Source of the DNA: Roseitalea sp.
Lineage (GTDB): Bacteria > Pseudomonadota > Alphaproteobacteria > Rhizobiales > Rhizobiaceae
DNA: 64,000 nucleotides
NCBI GenBank assembly: GCA_017642895.1
Contig: JAEPON010000007.1
Coordinates: 1 to 64,000 of the forward strand
Reading direction: 5' to 3'
Part shown: piece after piece, positions 19,363 to 28,776 of the stretch
Position numbering within the stretch: the first letter of the stretch is position 1
Layout: every line of letters begins with the position of its first letter
Made by a program: the position numbers and the translations under genes
Notes under the pieces: model-generated
Databases searched by the model: none
What the model was told of the DNA's origin: nothing
The model's input: only the letters and a program-made list of their open reading frames with translations

Positions 19363-19390
19363 GGGACCGGCGGAGCAACGGAGGGGTCCC

Positions 19391-19999
19391 ATGTTCGCGT
19401 TTTCGAGCCGGGGTGCGTCCGGCGCCGTCATCGAAGGCCGCACTGTTCACCTGCGCCATCCCGAACTGGCCGACCATGAGCAGTGGGCGGCGTTGCGTGC
19501 GGAAAGCGCGCAATTTCTGCAACCCTGGGAGCCGGTCTGGCCGCGCAACGATTTGACACGGCCTGCATTCCGCGCGCGTCTGCGCCGCTATGCGGGCGAG
19601 ATTCGCGCCGGAACGGGCTTTCCCTTCTTCGTTGTGCGCAATGAAGACGAAGCCCTGCTTGGCGGCATTACCCTTGGAAACATTCGCCGCGGTGTCGCGC
19701 AGAACGGCCAGATCGGTTACTGGATCGGCGAACGATTTGCCGGCCGGGGCCATATGAGCGAGGCGGTCGCGCTTGTTTGCGAATATGCGTTCGGGCGCAC
19801 GGGACTGCATCGCCTTGAAGCTGCCTGCATTCCCGGCAACAGCAAATCGATCCGGCTTCTGGAGAAGAACGGATTTCTACGCGAAGGCGTGTTGCGCGCC
19901 TATCTGAAGATCAACGGGCGCTGGCGCGATCATGTCCTTTATGCACGCATCAACCCGATGCATCTGGACACCGCGCACATCGACCAGACGGATATCTGA
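19391..19999 (+). CDS. GNAT N-acetyltransferase, RimJ/RimL-like
   Basis: 202 residues with a full RimJ/RimL-type fold: VHLRHPELADHEQWAALRAES at the start, IGYWIGERFAGRGHMSEAVALVCEYAF (acetyl-CoA loop) and LHRLEAACIPGNSKSIRLLEKNGF. Such enzymes acetylate the alpha-amino group of ribosomal proteins or small amines. The ATG at 19391 follows GGAGGGG closely. It sits 28 bases after the M16 gene and one base before the start of the next, so it is inside an operon. Confidence 0.9.
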   Translation: MFAFSSRGASGAVIEGRTVHLRHPELADHEQWAALRAESAQFLQPWEPVWPRNDLTRPAFRARLRRYAGEIRAGTGFPFFVVRNEDEALLGGITLGNIRRGVAQNGQIGYWIGERFAGRGHMSEAVALVCEYAFGRTGLHRLEAACIPGNSKSIRLLEKNGFLREGVLRAYLKINGRWRDHVLYARINPMHLDTAHIDQTDI

Positions 20000-20000
20000 C

Positions 20001-22949
20001 GTGCAGTTGCACTTGCCCATCGACGGACATGTCCAGCGATCGATCCGGTCGCCCGGCGCTCTGGCCGGACTGTTTCTGGCAGTCCTTGTGGCCATGCTTC
20101 TGGCTGCCGTGCCGGCGTGGGCGCAGTCCACCGAGCCGATCTCGATCGGCCGCGACGACACCGCGCTCGACCTGACCGGTGCGGTGACCGTCTATCGCGA
20201 CCGCGGCAACGCCTTCCGCGTGTCGACGGCCCCCGATGCCGAGGGCATCGTGCGGACCATCGAGGTCCAGGCCGCCAATGCCGACACGGCCGGAGACTGG
20301 GCCGTTCTGGTGCTGACCAACACAAGCGATGTGCAACTTGACCGGCTTCTGGTCGCGCCGCGGTTCCGGCTGGTCAATTCAGGCCTGTTCTGGCCTGATC
20401 TGGGGAACCAGCGCATTGTCGCCTTCACGCCCAGTTCGGGTTTTTCGCTCGACCGGATCGACGATCCGCATGCCGACATTTTCTCGATCACGCTCGATCC
20501 GGGAGCGGTGATCACACTCGTTGCAGAGCTGGCTTCACCGACCCTGCCGCAGCTCTACCTTTGGGAAGAGGATGCCTACAAGGACATCGTCAATTCCTAT
20601 ACGCTCTATCATGGTATCGTTCTGGGCATTGCTGGCCTGCTTGCCCTGTTCCTGTCGATCCTCTTTGTCGTGCGCGGCACTGCGACCTTTCCCGCGGCAG
20701 CCGCCCTTGCCTGGTCGGTGCTGGCCTATGTGTCAATCGATTTTGGTTTCATCAGCCAGTTCGGTGTTCTGGACACGGCGGCGATGCGCACATGGCGGGC
20801 GACCGCCGAGATCGCCATGGTTGCGACCCTTGGGCTCTTTCTGTTCACCCATCTGAGCCTGGACCGTTGGAGTGACAGGATGCGCTGGGGCGCGCTGTTC
20901 TGGCTGCTCGGCATGGGCGTTCTGGGTGCGCTTCTGACCTATGATGCATCGGTGGCGGCGGGCGTGGCCCGCATCGCCCTGGCGGCAACGGCCGCGTTCG
21001 GGCTGGCGCTGATCATCATTTTGAGCCTGCGCGGCTTTGACAAGGCGATCATGCTCATTCCGGCCTGGGCGCTGCTTTTGGCATGGGTCGCGGCCGGATG
21101 GATGACGATCACCGGCCAGGTCGACAATGACATCATCCAGCCGGCGCTGGCCGGCGGGCTGGTGCTGGTTGTCCTGCTGATCGGCTTTACAATCCTGCAA
21201 AGCGCGTTTTCGGGCGGTGCGTTCCACGAAAACCTCTTCTCCAATGTCGAACTGCAGGCACTGGCGGTCACCGGTTCGGGCGGCATCGTCTGGGACTGGG
21301 ATGTCGGCCGCGACCGGCTGACGACGACGCCCAATCTGGGCGTGCTGCTGGGCCTGGGTCCGACCGCGCTGCAAGGACCGGCCAAGAACTGGCTCAAGCA
21401 TGTTCATCCCGACGACCGCGAAACCTTCCGGGCGGCGCTCGACGCCGTCGTCGAGCGGCGGCGCGGCAAGATCGATCTGGTCTTGCGCATGCGCACCGGC
21501 GAAACCCAGCATGCCTGGTATGCGGTCTCGGCACGCCCGGTGATTGGCGCCGACGGGTCGGTGATCCGGTGCATCGGCACGACGACCGATGTCAGTGCGC
21601 AAAAGCGGGCCGAGGAGCGTCTTTTGCACGATGCCGTGCACGACAATCTGACCGGACTGCCGAATCGCGAACTGTTCTTCGACCGCATCCGCACGGCGGT
21701 TGCGCTGGCAAGCCCGGACGGCCCGGTGCGGCCGACCGTCTTCATCGTCGATATCGACCGGTTCAAGGAGGTCAATGAGAGCGTCGGCATCAATGCCGGC
21801 GACACGCTCTTGATCACGGTCGCCCGGCGGCTGAAGCGGCAATTGCGGCCACAGGACACGCTGGCACGGATCGGCGGCGACCAGTTCGGCATCGTTCTGG
21901 TCTCGGAATCGGAGCCCGGAGGCATTGCCGCCTTTGCCGAGGCAGTCAAAAAGACCATCAAGACGCCGATCAGCTTCGCCGAACGCGAAATCGTGCTGAC
22001 GCCGTCGGTCGGTCTTGCGACATGGTCGCCCGAATGCAAGCGCGGCGAGGAGCTGTTCAAGGACACCGAACTGGCGCTGCACCAGGCCAAGCGGTTTGGC
22101 GGCGATCGCGTCGAACCCTTCCGGCCGGCGTTCCGCGATGGCGGCGCCAACATCGTCCAGATCGAGGCGGATTTGCACCGCGCCATCGAGCGCGACCAGA
22201 TTTCGCTCGTTTATCAGCCAATCATTGATGCCGAGAGCGGCGACATAGCCGGGTTCGAGGCGCTGATGCGCTGGCATCACCCGCGCCGCGGCGACGTGCC
22301 GCCCGCCGAGTTCATCGCGATCGCCGAGCGTTCCGAGTTGATCGGCGATCTGGGCGCCCATGCGCTCGAAATGGCCGCCGCGCAGTTGATGGAGTGGGAA
22401 GCCGCGCTGCCCGACATGCCGGTGTTCGTCTCGGTCAACGTGTCCAGCCAACAATTGGTGCGCCGCGACTTCACCAACCTGGTCTCGGGCATTCTGGCGC
22501 GCCATCCGCAGCGGACGCACACGCTGCGCATCGAGATCACCGAGACATCGCTCATGCAGAATCCCGAGCAGAATGTACGGGTGCTCGAAAAGGTCAGGGC
22601 TCTGGGAGTCAAACTGGCGCTCGACGATTTCGGAACGGGCTATTCGTCGCTGTCCTACCTGTCGCGCTTTCCTTTCGACGTTCTGAAGATCGACCGGTCT
22701 TTCATGCGGCCGGTGTCGTCGGGCCGTGACGCGTTGCTGCGTTCGATCATCGACATGGCCCATGCGCTGGGCCTGACGGTGGTGGCGGAGGGTGTTGAAG
22801 ATGATAACGACCGGACGATGCTTGCCGAGATGGGCGCCGACTATCTACAGGGCTTCATCACCGGTCAGCCGCTTGCGCCGGAGGAAGCCGCCGCGCTGAT
22901 CGCCCGCCGGAACCCGATCGTTGCTCGCGAGGACCAGGCCGCGGAGTAG
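20001..22949 (+). CDS. Membrane-bound bifunctional-type c-di-GMP protein: 7TM sensor, PAS, GGDEF, EAL
   Basis: 982 residues from a GTG one base after the previous stop. A signal peptide (LAGLFLAVLVAMLLAAVPAWAQ) leads into a periplasmic beta domain (about 45-200), several membrane helices (about 205-405, like 7TMR-DISM receptors), a PAS domain (about 415-535), GGDEF (about 545-705), then EAL. The GGDEF signature is changed to GGDQF (about 625-629) but RxxD of the inhibitory site is present (RPQD). The EAL motif is intact (FEALMRWHHP, about 752) with DDFGTGYSSLSYL and LKIDRSF. I infer it mainly breaks down c-di-GMP in response to an extracellular ligand. Cyclase activity is doubtful. Confidence 0.92.
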   Translation: MQLHLPIDGHVQRSIRSPGALAGLFLAVLVAMLLAAVPAWAQSTEPISIGRDDTALDLTGAVTVYRDRGNAFRVSTAPDAEGIVRTIEVQAANADTAGDWAVLVLTNTSDVQLDRLLVAPRFRLVNSGLFWPDLGNQRIVAFTPSSGFSLDRIDDPHADIFSITLDPGAVITLVAELASPTLPQLYLWEEDAYKDIVNSYTLYHGIVLGIAGLLALFLSILFVVRGTATFPAAAALAWSVLAYVSIDFGFISQFGVLDTAAMRTWRATAEIAMVATLGLFLFTHLSLDRWSDRMRWGALFWLLGMGVLGALLTYDASVAAGVARIALAATAAFGLALIIILSLRGFDKAIMLIPAWALLLAWVAAGWMTITGQVDNDIIQPALAGGLVLVVLLIGFTILQSAFSGGAFHENLFSNVELQALAVTGSGGIVWDWDVGRDRLTTTPNLGVLLGLGPTALQGPAKNWLKHVHPDDRETFRAALDAVVERRRGKIDLVLRMRTGETQHAWYAVSARPVIGADGSVIRCIGTTTDVSAQKRAEERLLHDAVHDNLTGLPNRELFFDRIRTAVALASPDGPVRPTVFIVDIDRFKEVNESVGINAGDTLLITVARRLKRQLRPQDTLARIGGDQFGIVLVSESEPGGIAAFAEAVKKTIKTPISFAEREIVLTPSVGLATWSPECKRGEELFKDTELALHQAKRFGGDRVEPFRPAFRDGGANIVQIEADLHRAIERDQISLVYQPIIDAESGDIAGFEALMRWHHPRRGDVPPAEFIAIAERSELIGDLGAHALEMAAAQLMEWEAALPDMPVFVSVNVSSQQLVRRDFTNLVSGILARHPQRTHTLRIEITETSLMQNPEQNVRVLEKVRALGVKLALDDFGTGYSSLSYLSRFPFDVLKIDRSFMRPVSSGRDALLRSIIDMAHALGLTVVAEGVEDDNDRTMLAEMGADYLQGFITGQPLAPEEAAALIARRNPIVAREDQAAE

Positions 22950-22952
22950 GCC

Positions 22953-23561
22953 TCAGGCGCGCCCGCCTTCGGGAAAGAAGTTGGCCGCGCCAATGCCCAT
23001 CCGGCTGATGAGGGCCGGATATTTGTCGTCATGATTGTCCGCAAAGACGATGTCGGGATCGGCATCCATCGTCAGCCAGGCATTGTCACGGATTTCCTGT
23101 TCGAGCTGACCTGCGCCCCAGCCGGCATAGCCGAGCGCAATCGCCGCCTGCGTCGGGCCGGTCCCGGCAATGATCGACTTGAGAATGTCGACCGTCGAGG
23201 TCAGGCAGATAGCTTCCGAGAGCGGGATCGTGGTTTCGATCGCATAGTCGTGCGAATGAAGAACAAAGCCGCGATGCTCATCGACCGGCCCGCCGATCCG
23301 GACCGGGCCCGCCGAACGGTTGATGCTGGCCTCGTCCAGCACGCTCGCCTTGCCGAAATCGGTATGGCCGATCAGTTCGGCCAACGTCATCTCCGCCGGC
23401 TTGTTGAGCAGGAACCCCATGGCACCCTCATTGCTGTGGGCGCACAGATAAACCACCGATTCAGCGAAGATGGATGCGTTCATCCCGGGCATGGCGACGA
23501 GAAAGCGGCCCTCAAACTGGCCGTTCCTGCCGTCCGCGTCGCGCTGAGAAATGCTTTTCAT
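22953..23561 (-). CDS. YqgE/AlgH family protein (UPF0301)
   Basis: 202 residues with all hallmarks: FEGRFLVAMPGMNASIFAESVVYLCAHSNEGAMGFLLNKP, RIGGPVDEHRGFVLHS, and GYAGWGAGQLEQEI. The family is widespread and of uncertain function; in Pseudomonas AlgH has been linked to alginate regulation. The gene converges on the GGDEF-EAL gene with three bases between stops. The spacer to the divergent gene at 23722 is short, so promoters lie close together. Confidence 0.93.
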   Translation of the reverse strand: MKSISQRDADGRNGQFEGRFLVAMPGMNASIFAESVVYLCAHSNEGAMGFLLNKPAEMTLAELIGHTDFGKASVLDEASINRSAGPVRIGGPVDEHRGFVLHSHDYAIETTIPLSEAICLTSTVDILKSIIAGTGPTQAAIALGYAGWGAGQLEQEIRDNAWLTMDADPDIVFADNHDDKYPALISRMGIGAANFFPEGGRA

Positions 23562-23721
23562 GGCGCCAGCGTATCAGGCGTGCGCCGAATGAGAACCCTT
23601 TGGGGGCGGAATCATGCCATGATCCCGGCGCTGCGCCTTCGTCCCGCGCGATCACGAACTTATGACGGCCTGCAAGACGGTCGCGCTTGATCGACCGGCG
23701 TGGCGCGGCCATACCGGCATC

Positions 23722-24564
23722 ATGCTCCCGTTCCATCGACGCAGTATCGCCGTCCTGACCGCCGTCATCACCCTGACCGCCCTGACCGGCCGGGACAGTG
23801 CTGCGCAGTCGAGCGACTGGTTCGAGACCATGGGCGGTGCCGTTCGCATTGTCATTGCTCCGCCGCAGCCGACCGATACCGAAATCCTGGGCATGCTGGA
23901 GATCCGCCTCGAAGATGGCTGGAAGACCTACTGGCGCGATCCGGGCGCATCGGGCATCCCGCCATATATCGACCTTGCCGGCAGCAAGGGCGTGGCCAAG
24001 CCGGTGCTGCATTATCCGGTCCCGGTCTGGATCGAGAATCCCTATGGCGATTTCGCCGGGTACGATGAGCCGGTCGCGCTGCCCTTTACCATGGCACGAA
24101 CGGCCAATGGCGAAACAGAGCTTGTCGCAAACGTCTTTCTGGGCATCTGCGAAGACATCTGCATCCCGGTCCAGACACAGTTTTCCATGCGCATCGGTCA
24201 TGCGACAGGCAGCACGCTTGACGCCATGCGTGTCGCAAAGGCCCATGCAGCGCTGCCCCCAGGCGATGTCGACGGGTTGACGGTCACAGCGGATGGTTAC
24301 ACGGAGGATGGATGGGCGCGCATCTTGATCGCCGACAGGGCCGATCCGGACACCACGCCCCGGCTTTTCGTGCACGCGCTCGACGGCACACAGTTCAAAC
24401 CGCCAAAAGTGCTGGCATCCGACAATGGTGAGACCGTTTTTGGGCTGGAGCCGGTCGATCCGCCAGCCGAACCGCGTACGCTTGACGCGATCGTCACGGT
24501 TGCCGGCGGCACCGTCGGCGTCGAGACATCGCTGTCGCTGACACTGGGCGCAGCGCCCGACTGA
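23722..24564 (+). CDS. Secreted protein with DsbD N-terminal (alpha) domain
   Basis: 280 residues with a signal (HRRSIAVLTAVITLTALTG, cleavage near SAAQ). The mature part matches the N-terminal domain of the thiol-disulfide interchange protein DsbD: LEIRLEDGWKTYWRDPGASGIPPYIDL, YDEPVALPFT, and a cysteine pair in GICEDICIPVQTQFSM. It has no transmembrane DsbD-beta domain and no C-terminal thioredoxin domain, so it cannot move electrons across the membrane alone. A periplasmic thiol carrier is a reasonable guess. The ATG at 23722 is preferred; one at 23662 would add 20 residues before the signal. Confidence 0.85.
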   Translation: MLPFHRRSIAVLTAVITLTALTGRDSAAQSSDWFETMGGAVRIVIAPPQPTDTEILGMLEIRLEDGWKTYWRDPGASGIPPYIDLAGSKGVAKPVLHYPVPVWIENPYGDFAGYDEPVALPFTMARTANGETELVANVFLGICEDICIPVQTQFSMRIGHATGSTLDAMRVAKAHAALPPGDVDGLTVTADGYTEDGWARILIADRADPDTTPRLFVHALDGTQFKPPKVLASDNGETVFGLEPVDPPAEPRTLDAIVTVAGGTVGVETSLSLTLGAAPD

Positions 24565-24693
24565 CCCGCGCGGAGACCCGGCACCGCCAATCCGTTCCTC
24601 GGCATCGGCGCTTTTTATGCGAGCCTGGCCTTTTCCCACGCCCGCAAACGCTTATCTCGCCATTATCGCAACCAGTTGGGAAGGGATGACCCG

Positions 24694-25182
24694 ATGACAA
24701 TCGAGACCGGCGCGAAACTGCCAGAGATGACGCTCAAGACAATCACGGAGGACGGGCCCGCCGACATTGACACCGCGTCGATCTTCACCGGAAAATCTGT
24801 CGTCCTGTTCGCCGTTCCCGGCGCGTTCACCGGCACATGCACGCTGACCCATCTGCCGGGCTATCTGGACAATCGGGACGAGATCCTGGCCAAGGGTGTC
24901 GATGAAATCGCCGTTATCGGCGTCAACGATCCGTTCGTGATGGCCGCATGGGCCGAGCAAACCGGCGGCGCCGGCAAGATCCGGTTCCTTGCCGACTGGG
25001 ACGGCGCGTTCACCAAGGCCATCGGCATGGATATCGACCTTTCGGTCGCCGCCCTGGGCGTGCGCTCCAAGCGTTATTCGATGCTGGTCAAGGATGGCAC
25101 CGTGACCAGCCTGAACATTGAGGACAATCCGGGCGAAGCGGAAAAGTCGGGCGCGGCGGCGATGCTCAGCCAACTGGGTTGA
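24694..25182 (+). CDS. Peroxiredoxin (Prx5 type)
   Basis: 162 residues of the peroxiredoxin 5 family. The peroxidatic cysteine is Cys49 in PGAFTGTCTLTHLPGYL, the Prx5 signature, and VIGVNDPFVMAAWAEQ follows. There is no second cysteine, so this is a 1-Cys or externally reduced enzyme that removes hydroperoxides using glutathione/glutaredoxin or thioredoxin. The ATG at 24694 has AAGGGA seven bases upstream. The gene is monocistronic with its own 129-base leader and converges on the rnhA operon, an order common in rhizobia. Confidence 0.94.
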   Translation: MTIETGAKLPEMTLKTITEDGPADIDTASIFTGKSVVLFAVPGAFTGTCTLTHLPGYLDNRDEILAKGVDEIAVIGVNDPFVMAAWAEQTGGAGKIRFLADWDGAFTKAIGMDIDLSVAALGVRSKRYSMLVKDGTVTSLNIEDNPGEAEKSGAAAMLSQLG

Positions 25183-25201
25183 GCCGAGCACAGGCAGGCT
25201 T

Positions 25202-25393
25202 TTACTGGTCAAGTCCTGCGCGGGAGCGGATAAGGCCGGCGGCAACGCCGGCCACCGCCCCGCCGATCAGGCCCGATCCCAGGGCGGCGAAAGAGATCGC
25301 GTCGGCGACAAACCACACCACCACGGCGCCAATCACCGCGCCGATCACCGCATAGGCTGCCAGCCGCTGCATCATGCTGCCGCGGTCATCCAT
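25202..25393 (-). CDS. Small two-helix membrane protein, unknown function
   Basis: 63 residues ([16 protein letters not shown] at the start). Two strongly hydrophobic, glycine/alanine-rich helices (about 8-27 and 32-52) with a short charged C-terminus. It begins eight bases before the end of rnhA, typical of translational coupling, and would be the last gene of the ispH-thrB-rnhA unit. It has no recognised domain. The overlap with rnhA and the consistent membrane character favour a real gene. Confidence 0.65.
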   Translation of the reverse strand: MDDRGSMMQRLAAYAVIGAVIGAVVVWFVADAISFAALGSGLIGGAVAGVAAGLIRSRAGLDQ

Positions 25394-25862
25394 CGGTTCC
25401 GTTCCCCTTTTTCGCCGTCTTGAACGGCGCCATGGCCTGCCGCGCCAGCTCGTCCGCCCGCTCGTTTTCTTCGTGGCCGGCATGGCCCTTGAGCCAATGC
25501 CAGGTCACATCGTGGCGCCGGGTGGCCGCATCGAGCGCCTGCCACAGTTCGGCGTTCTTGACCGGCTTTTTGGCCGCCGTCTTCCAGCCGTTTTTCTTCC
25601 AGCCATGGATCCAGCCCGAGATGCCGTCCTTGACGTAGGAGGAATCGGTATAGAGATCGACCGCATGCGGGCCGCCCCTGAGCGCGCCGAGCGCCTCGAT
25701 CGCCGCCATCAGTTCCATGCGGTTGTTGGTTGTCCGCGCTTCGCCGCCCGACAATTCCTTGCGAGTGCCGTTCCATTCAAGAATGACGCCCCAGCCGCCG
25801 GGCCCCGGATTGCCGGAACAGGCGCCATCGGTGTGGATGGTTATGCGTTTTGCGTCTGCCAC
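25386..25862 (-). CDS. rnhA: Ribonuclease HI
   Basis: 158 residues, normal size. The four acidic catalytic residues are in place: Asp in [17 protein letters not shown], Glu in [12 protein letters not shown], Asp in [12 protein letters not shown], and the last Asp in [14 protein letters not shown]. It degrades RNA in RNA-DNA hybrids. It begins three bases after the thrB stop and is part of the ispH-thrB-rnhA operon seen across rhizobia. The C-terminus continues past the fold with a basic tail. Confidence 0.96.
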   Translation of the reverse strand: MADAKRITIHTDGACSGNPGPGGWGVILEWNGTRKELSGGEARTTNNRMELMAAIEALGALRGGPHAVDLYTDSSYVKDGISGWIHGWKKNGWKTAAKKPVKNAELWQALDAATRRHDVTWHWLKGHAGHEENERADELARQAMAPFKTAKKGNGTDG

Positions 25863-25865
25863 GGC

Positions 25866-26849
25866 TTACGCACTTTGCCGGGCATGCAGGTCAAGACCGT
25901 ATTCGCGTGCCGAGCCGATCGTCTGGTGGAAGCGCATCTTGCGGACATATTCCTGCGGATCCTTCTTGACGACGAGCGAGCCTTCCGGCGTGGTCACCCA
26001 GTCATAAAGGCGGGTCAGCATGAAGCGCAGCGCGGCGCCGGCCGACAACAGGGGCAGCGCCTCGATCTCGGGCGGGGTGAGAGGCCGGATCCGGTCATAC
26101 GCGTCCAAGAGCGCCTTGCCCTTGGTGATGTTGAAGGAATGGTCGCGCTCGAAACACCAGGCGTTCAGCGCGACGGCGACGTCATAGGCGAGCGCATCGG
26201 TGCACGCGAAATAAAAGTCGATGAAGCCCGACAGGTCGTCGCCCAGGAAAAACACATTGTCGGGAAACAGGTCGGCATGGATGGTGCCCTGCGGCAGGTC
26301 GCGCGGCCAGTCGCGCTCCAGCATGGCCATCAGGGCTTCGGTTTCCTGGGCCAGATCGCGGTCCATGCCCGGATGGGCCTTCAGACATTCGTTCCAGAGC
26401 GGGCGCCAATCCTCGATGGTCAAGCCGTTGCGCCGCCGCATCGCAAAATCCGCGCCGGCCAAATGCATGTGCGCCATGCCCGCGCCGACGCCCGCGCAAT
26501 GGACCGCCGATGGCCGGCGCATCCACACGCCTTCCAGGAACGTCACCATGGCGGCGGGCCGGCCGGCCAGTTCACCCAGAACGGTGCCGTTGCCGCGTTT
26601 GACAGGCAAAGGACAGGAGATGTCATGCGTTGCCAGGTGCTCCATCAGCCCCAGGAAAAACGGCAGGTCCGCGGGATCGACGCGCTTTTCGTAAAGCGTC
26701 AGGATGAAGGCATCATCGCCCGCATGAACGAGGAAGTTGGAGTTTTCGACGCCCTCGGCAATGCCCTTGTAGGATTTGAGTTCGCCAACGCCATAGGGCG
26801 CGATGAAGGCGCGCAGTTCGTCCTCGGATATGTCCGTATAGACCGCCAA
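25866..26849 (-). CDS. thrB: Homoserine kinase (APH fold type)
   Basis: 327 residues, the aminoglycoside-phosphotransferase-like homoserine kinase rather than the GHMP type of E. coli. The start MAVYTDISEDELRAFIAPYGVGELKSYKGIAEGVENSNFLV is diagnostic; the catalytic loop is GTIHADLFPDNVFF and the metal-binding Asp is in GFIDFYFACTDALAYDVAVALNAW. It makes O-phosphohomoserine for threonine synthase encoded at 16602. It begins 12 bases after ispH ends, in the same operon. Confidence 0.95.
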   Translation of the reverse strand: MAVYTDISEDELRAFIAPYGVGELKSYKGIAEGVENSNFLVHAGDDAFILTLYEKRVDPADLPFFLGLMEHLATHDISCPLPVKRGNGTVLGELAGRPAAMVTFLEGVWMRRPSAVHCAGVGAGMAHMHLAGADFAMRRRNGLTIEDWRPLWNECLKAHPGMDRDLAQETEALMAMLERDWPRDLPQGTIHADLFPDNVFFLGDDLSGFIDFYFACTDALAYDVAVALNAWCFERDHSFNITKGKALLDAYDRIRPLTPPEIEALPLLSAGAALRFMLTRLYDWVTTPEGSLVVKKDPQEYVRKMRFHQTIGSAREYGLDLHARQSA

Positions 26850-26861
26850 TGCGCCGATCCG

Positions 26862-27875
26862 TCAGTCGGGAGAACCGTTGAGGAATGCCATGTCCTGCCC
26901 TGTCAACGGCGTATCGCGCAGCGAGCGCATGACGGGGAACAGTTCGGTCTCCTCGGCGGTCAGGGCGATATCGACCGTGACGTTGCGGCGGTCGCGCAAG
27001 GCGTCGATGATCTCCTCCACCACGATCTCGGGAGCCGAGGCGCCGGCCGACATGCCGATCGTCGCCGCGCTGCCGATGCGTTGCCAGTCAATATCGGCGG
27101 CGCGCTGCACCAGCATGGAATCTCGCGCGCCATGGCGCTTGGCCACTTCGACCAGCCGCATCGAGTTGGACGAGTTCGGCGCGCCGACAATCAAAAAGAC
27201 ATCGGTGCCGGGCGCCGCCATCTTGACCGCTTCCTGGCGATTGGTGGTCGCATAGCAGATGCTCTCGGATGATGGCGCCGTCAGCGTGGGGAAGCGCGCC
27301 TGCAGGGCCGCGATGACATCGGCCGTGTCATCGACCGACAGGGTGGTCTGGGTGACATATCCCAGTTGATCGGCATCCGGCACGTCCAACCCGGCGACCT
27401 GTTCGACCGTCTCGACCAGCGTGACGGCGCCTTCGGGCAATTGCCCCATCGTGCCGATCACTTCAGGATGGCCGGCATGGCCGACCAGCAGGACGTGACG
27501 CCCCAAGCGCTGGTGGCGCATGGCCTGCTTGTGCACCTTGGAGACGAGCGGGCATGTGGCGTCGAGATAAAGAAGGTTGCGTGCCTCGGCATCGGCGGGT
27601 ACCGATTTGGGCACGCCATGGGCCGAGAAAACGACCGGCCGGTCGATATGCTCGGCGGGAATGTCGCCCAGTTCCTTGACGAAGACCGCGCCGCGCTCGC
27701 GCAGCGCATCGACGACAAACTTGTTGTGCACGATCTCGTGGCGCACATAGACCGGCGCGCCATATTTCTTCAGCGCAAGAACGACGATCTGGATGGCGCG
27801 ATCCACGCCCGCGCAAAACCCGCGCGGTTCGCACAGGCGGATCGTCAGCGGCGGTTTGGTGGCATGGACGTTCAT
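26862..27875 (-). CDS. ispH: 4-hydroxy-3-methylbut-2-enyl diphosphate reductase
   Basis: 337 residues. The three cysteines that hold the Fe-S cluster are in [30 protein letters not shown] and [15 protein letters not shown], and the substrate histidines in [13 protein letters not shown] and [11 protein letters not shown]. IspH is the last enzyme of the MEP isoprenoid route, making isopentenyl and dimethylallyl diphosphate. GGGAA lies five bases before the ATG. An inverted repeat GTCCCT / AGGGAC at 27889-27907 lies in its leader. The first MEP gene dxs is not at its usual rhizobial place (see 52282-53852). Confidence 0.96.
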   Translation of the reverse strand: MNVHATKPPLTIRLCEPRGFCAGVDRAIQIVVLALKKYGAPVYVRHEIVHNKFVVDALRERGAVFVKELGDIPAEHIDRPVVFSAHGVPKSVPADAEARNLLYLDATCPLVSKVHKQAMRHQRLGRHVLLVGHAGHPEVIGTMGQLPEGAVTLVETVEQVAGLDVPDADQLGYVTQTTLSVDDTADVIAALQARFPTLTAPSSESICYATTNRQEAVKMAAPGTDVFLIVGAPNSSNSMRLVEVAKRHGARDSMLVQRAADIDWQRIGSAATIGMSAGASAPEIVVEEIIDALRDRRNVTVDIALTAEETELFPVMRSLRDTPLTGQDMAFLNGSPD

Positions 27876-27947
27876 GATCGTTCCCGTTGTCCCTCCTGAT
27901 TAGGGACCGGCTGAGCCGCGTGTCAAGCGGACAAGGCGACGCCGTCT

Positions 27948-28703
27948 TTAGCCGGACGAACGCATGCGCCGCCAGCCAAACAGGCCGGTCACCACAACAA
28001 GCACCAGTGCCAGCCCGTACCAAGTGACGGCATACTGCAGATGATTGTTGGGCAGGTCGATACGCGTGACACCGCCGACCGGCCAGCCGCCGGGATTGGG
28101 GGTGTCGTCGGCATCGAGAAAGAACGGCAGAACAGCGCCAGGGCCATAGCCCGTCTGATCGACCATCGCCGACCAGTCCTTCCAATAGTAGATGTTTCCG
28201 GCGACATCATTGTCCGGCACGATGAAGGAGGGTTTTTCGCCGAGGCGCTCCCGCGCGAGCCCGGTCACGGTCACCGGTCCTTCGACCTGCCCTTCAGCGC
28301 GCGCTGCCGGGTTCTTCAAGTCGAACGGCACGAAGCCACGATTGACCAGAAGCATGCGGCCATAGTCCATGACCAGCGGCGTATAGACATAATAGCCGGA
28401 CGCGCCCTTGTGGGTGGCAAAGAAGTGCTGCTCGTTGGCGTGGTCGAAGGTTCCGCTCGCGCTGGCCGGTCGGTAGCGGATATCGCCGCCATCGATGACG
28501 AGCCGCGCGATCTCGCCGGCAGGAACCGGCGCCGCGTCGAGCCGGACCTGGATCGTCGCCAGCAGCCCTTCCTTCCATTCAAGCCGCTGCACCTGCCAAT
28601 TGCCAAGCAGGACAAGCACCGCCAGCGCCGGCAGCACAAAGGCGATCAACAGCCATGGAAAGCCCGACGATGTCCGCTTGTGCTTGCCCGCAGGTTCGCT
28701 CAC
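27948..28703 (-). CDS. Surf1 family cytochrome oxidase assembly protein
   Basis: 251 residues with the Surf1 plan: an N-terminal membrane helix (PWLLIAFVLPALAVLVLLGNWQVQRLEWKEGLL), a large periplasmic part with LLVNRGFVPFD, and a C-terminal helix (AVTWYGLALVLVVVTGLFGW). WQVQRLEWK and the RG-P motif are family signatures. It helps insert heme a into subunit I of the aa3 oxidase. It lies 73 bases after ctaE as the last gene of the oxidase locus; ispH follows at 72 bases. Confidence 0.94.
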   Translation of the reverse strand: MSEPAGKHKRTSSGFPWLLIAFVLPALAVLVLLGNWQVQRLEWKEGLLATIQVRLDAAPVPAGEIARLVIDGGDIRYRPASASGTFDHANEQHFFATHKGASGYYVYTPLVMDYGRMLLVNRGFVPFDLKNPAARAEGQVEGPVTVTGLARERLGEKPSFIVPDNDVAGNIYYWKDWSAMVDQTGYGPGAVLPFFLDADDTPNPGGWPVGGVTRIDLPNNHLQYAVTWYGLALVLVVVTGLFGWRRMRSSG

Positions 28704-28776
28704 GACGATCCCTCAAACGCGAACCGGGCGATCATGGCTTGCCACGACCGCCCGGCCCGAAACTCGGTGATGCCAA

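Noticed and set aside
20733..22763. A 676-codon open frame on the minus strand across the GGDEF-EAL gene
   Set aside because: The plus-strand protein has clear domains throughout. The minus frame has no start signal or recognisable domain; such mirror frames are common in GC-rich DNA.
25374..27272. A 632-codon plus-strand open frame across rnhA, thrB and ispH
   Set aside because: Three well-defined enzymes lie on the other strand; the frame shows no family features.
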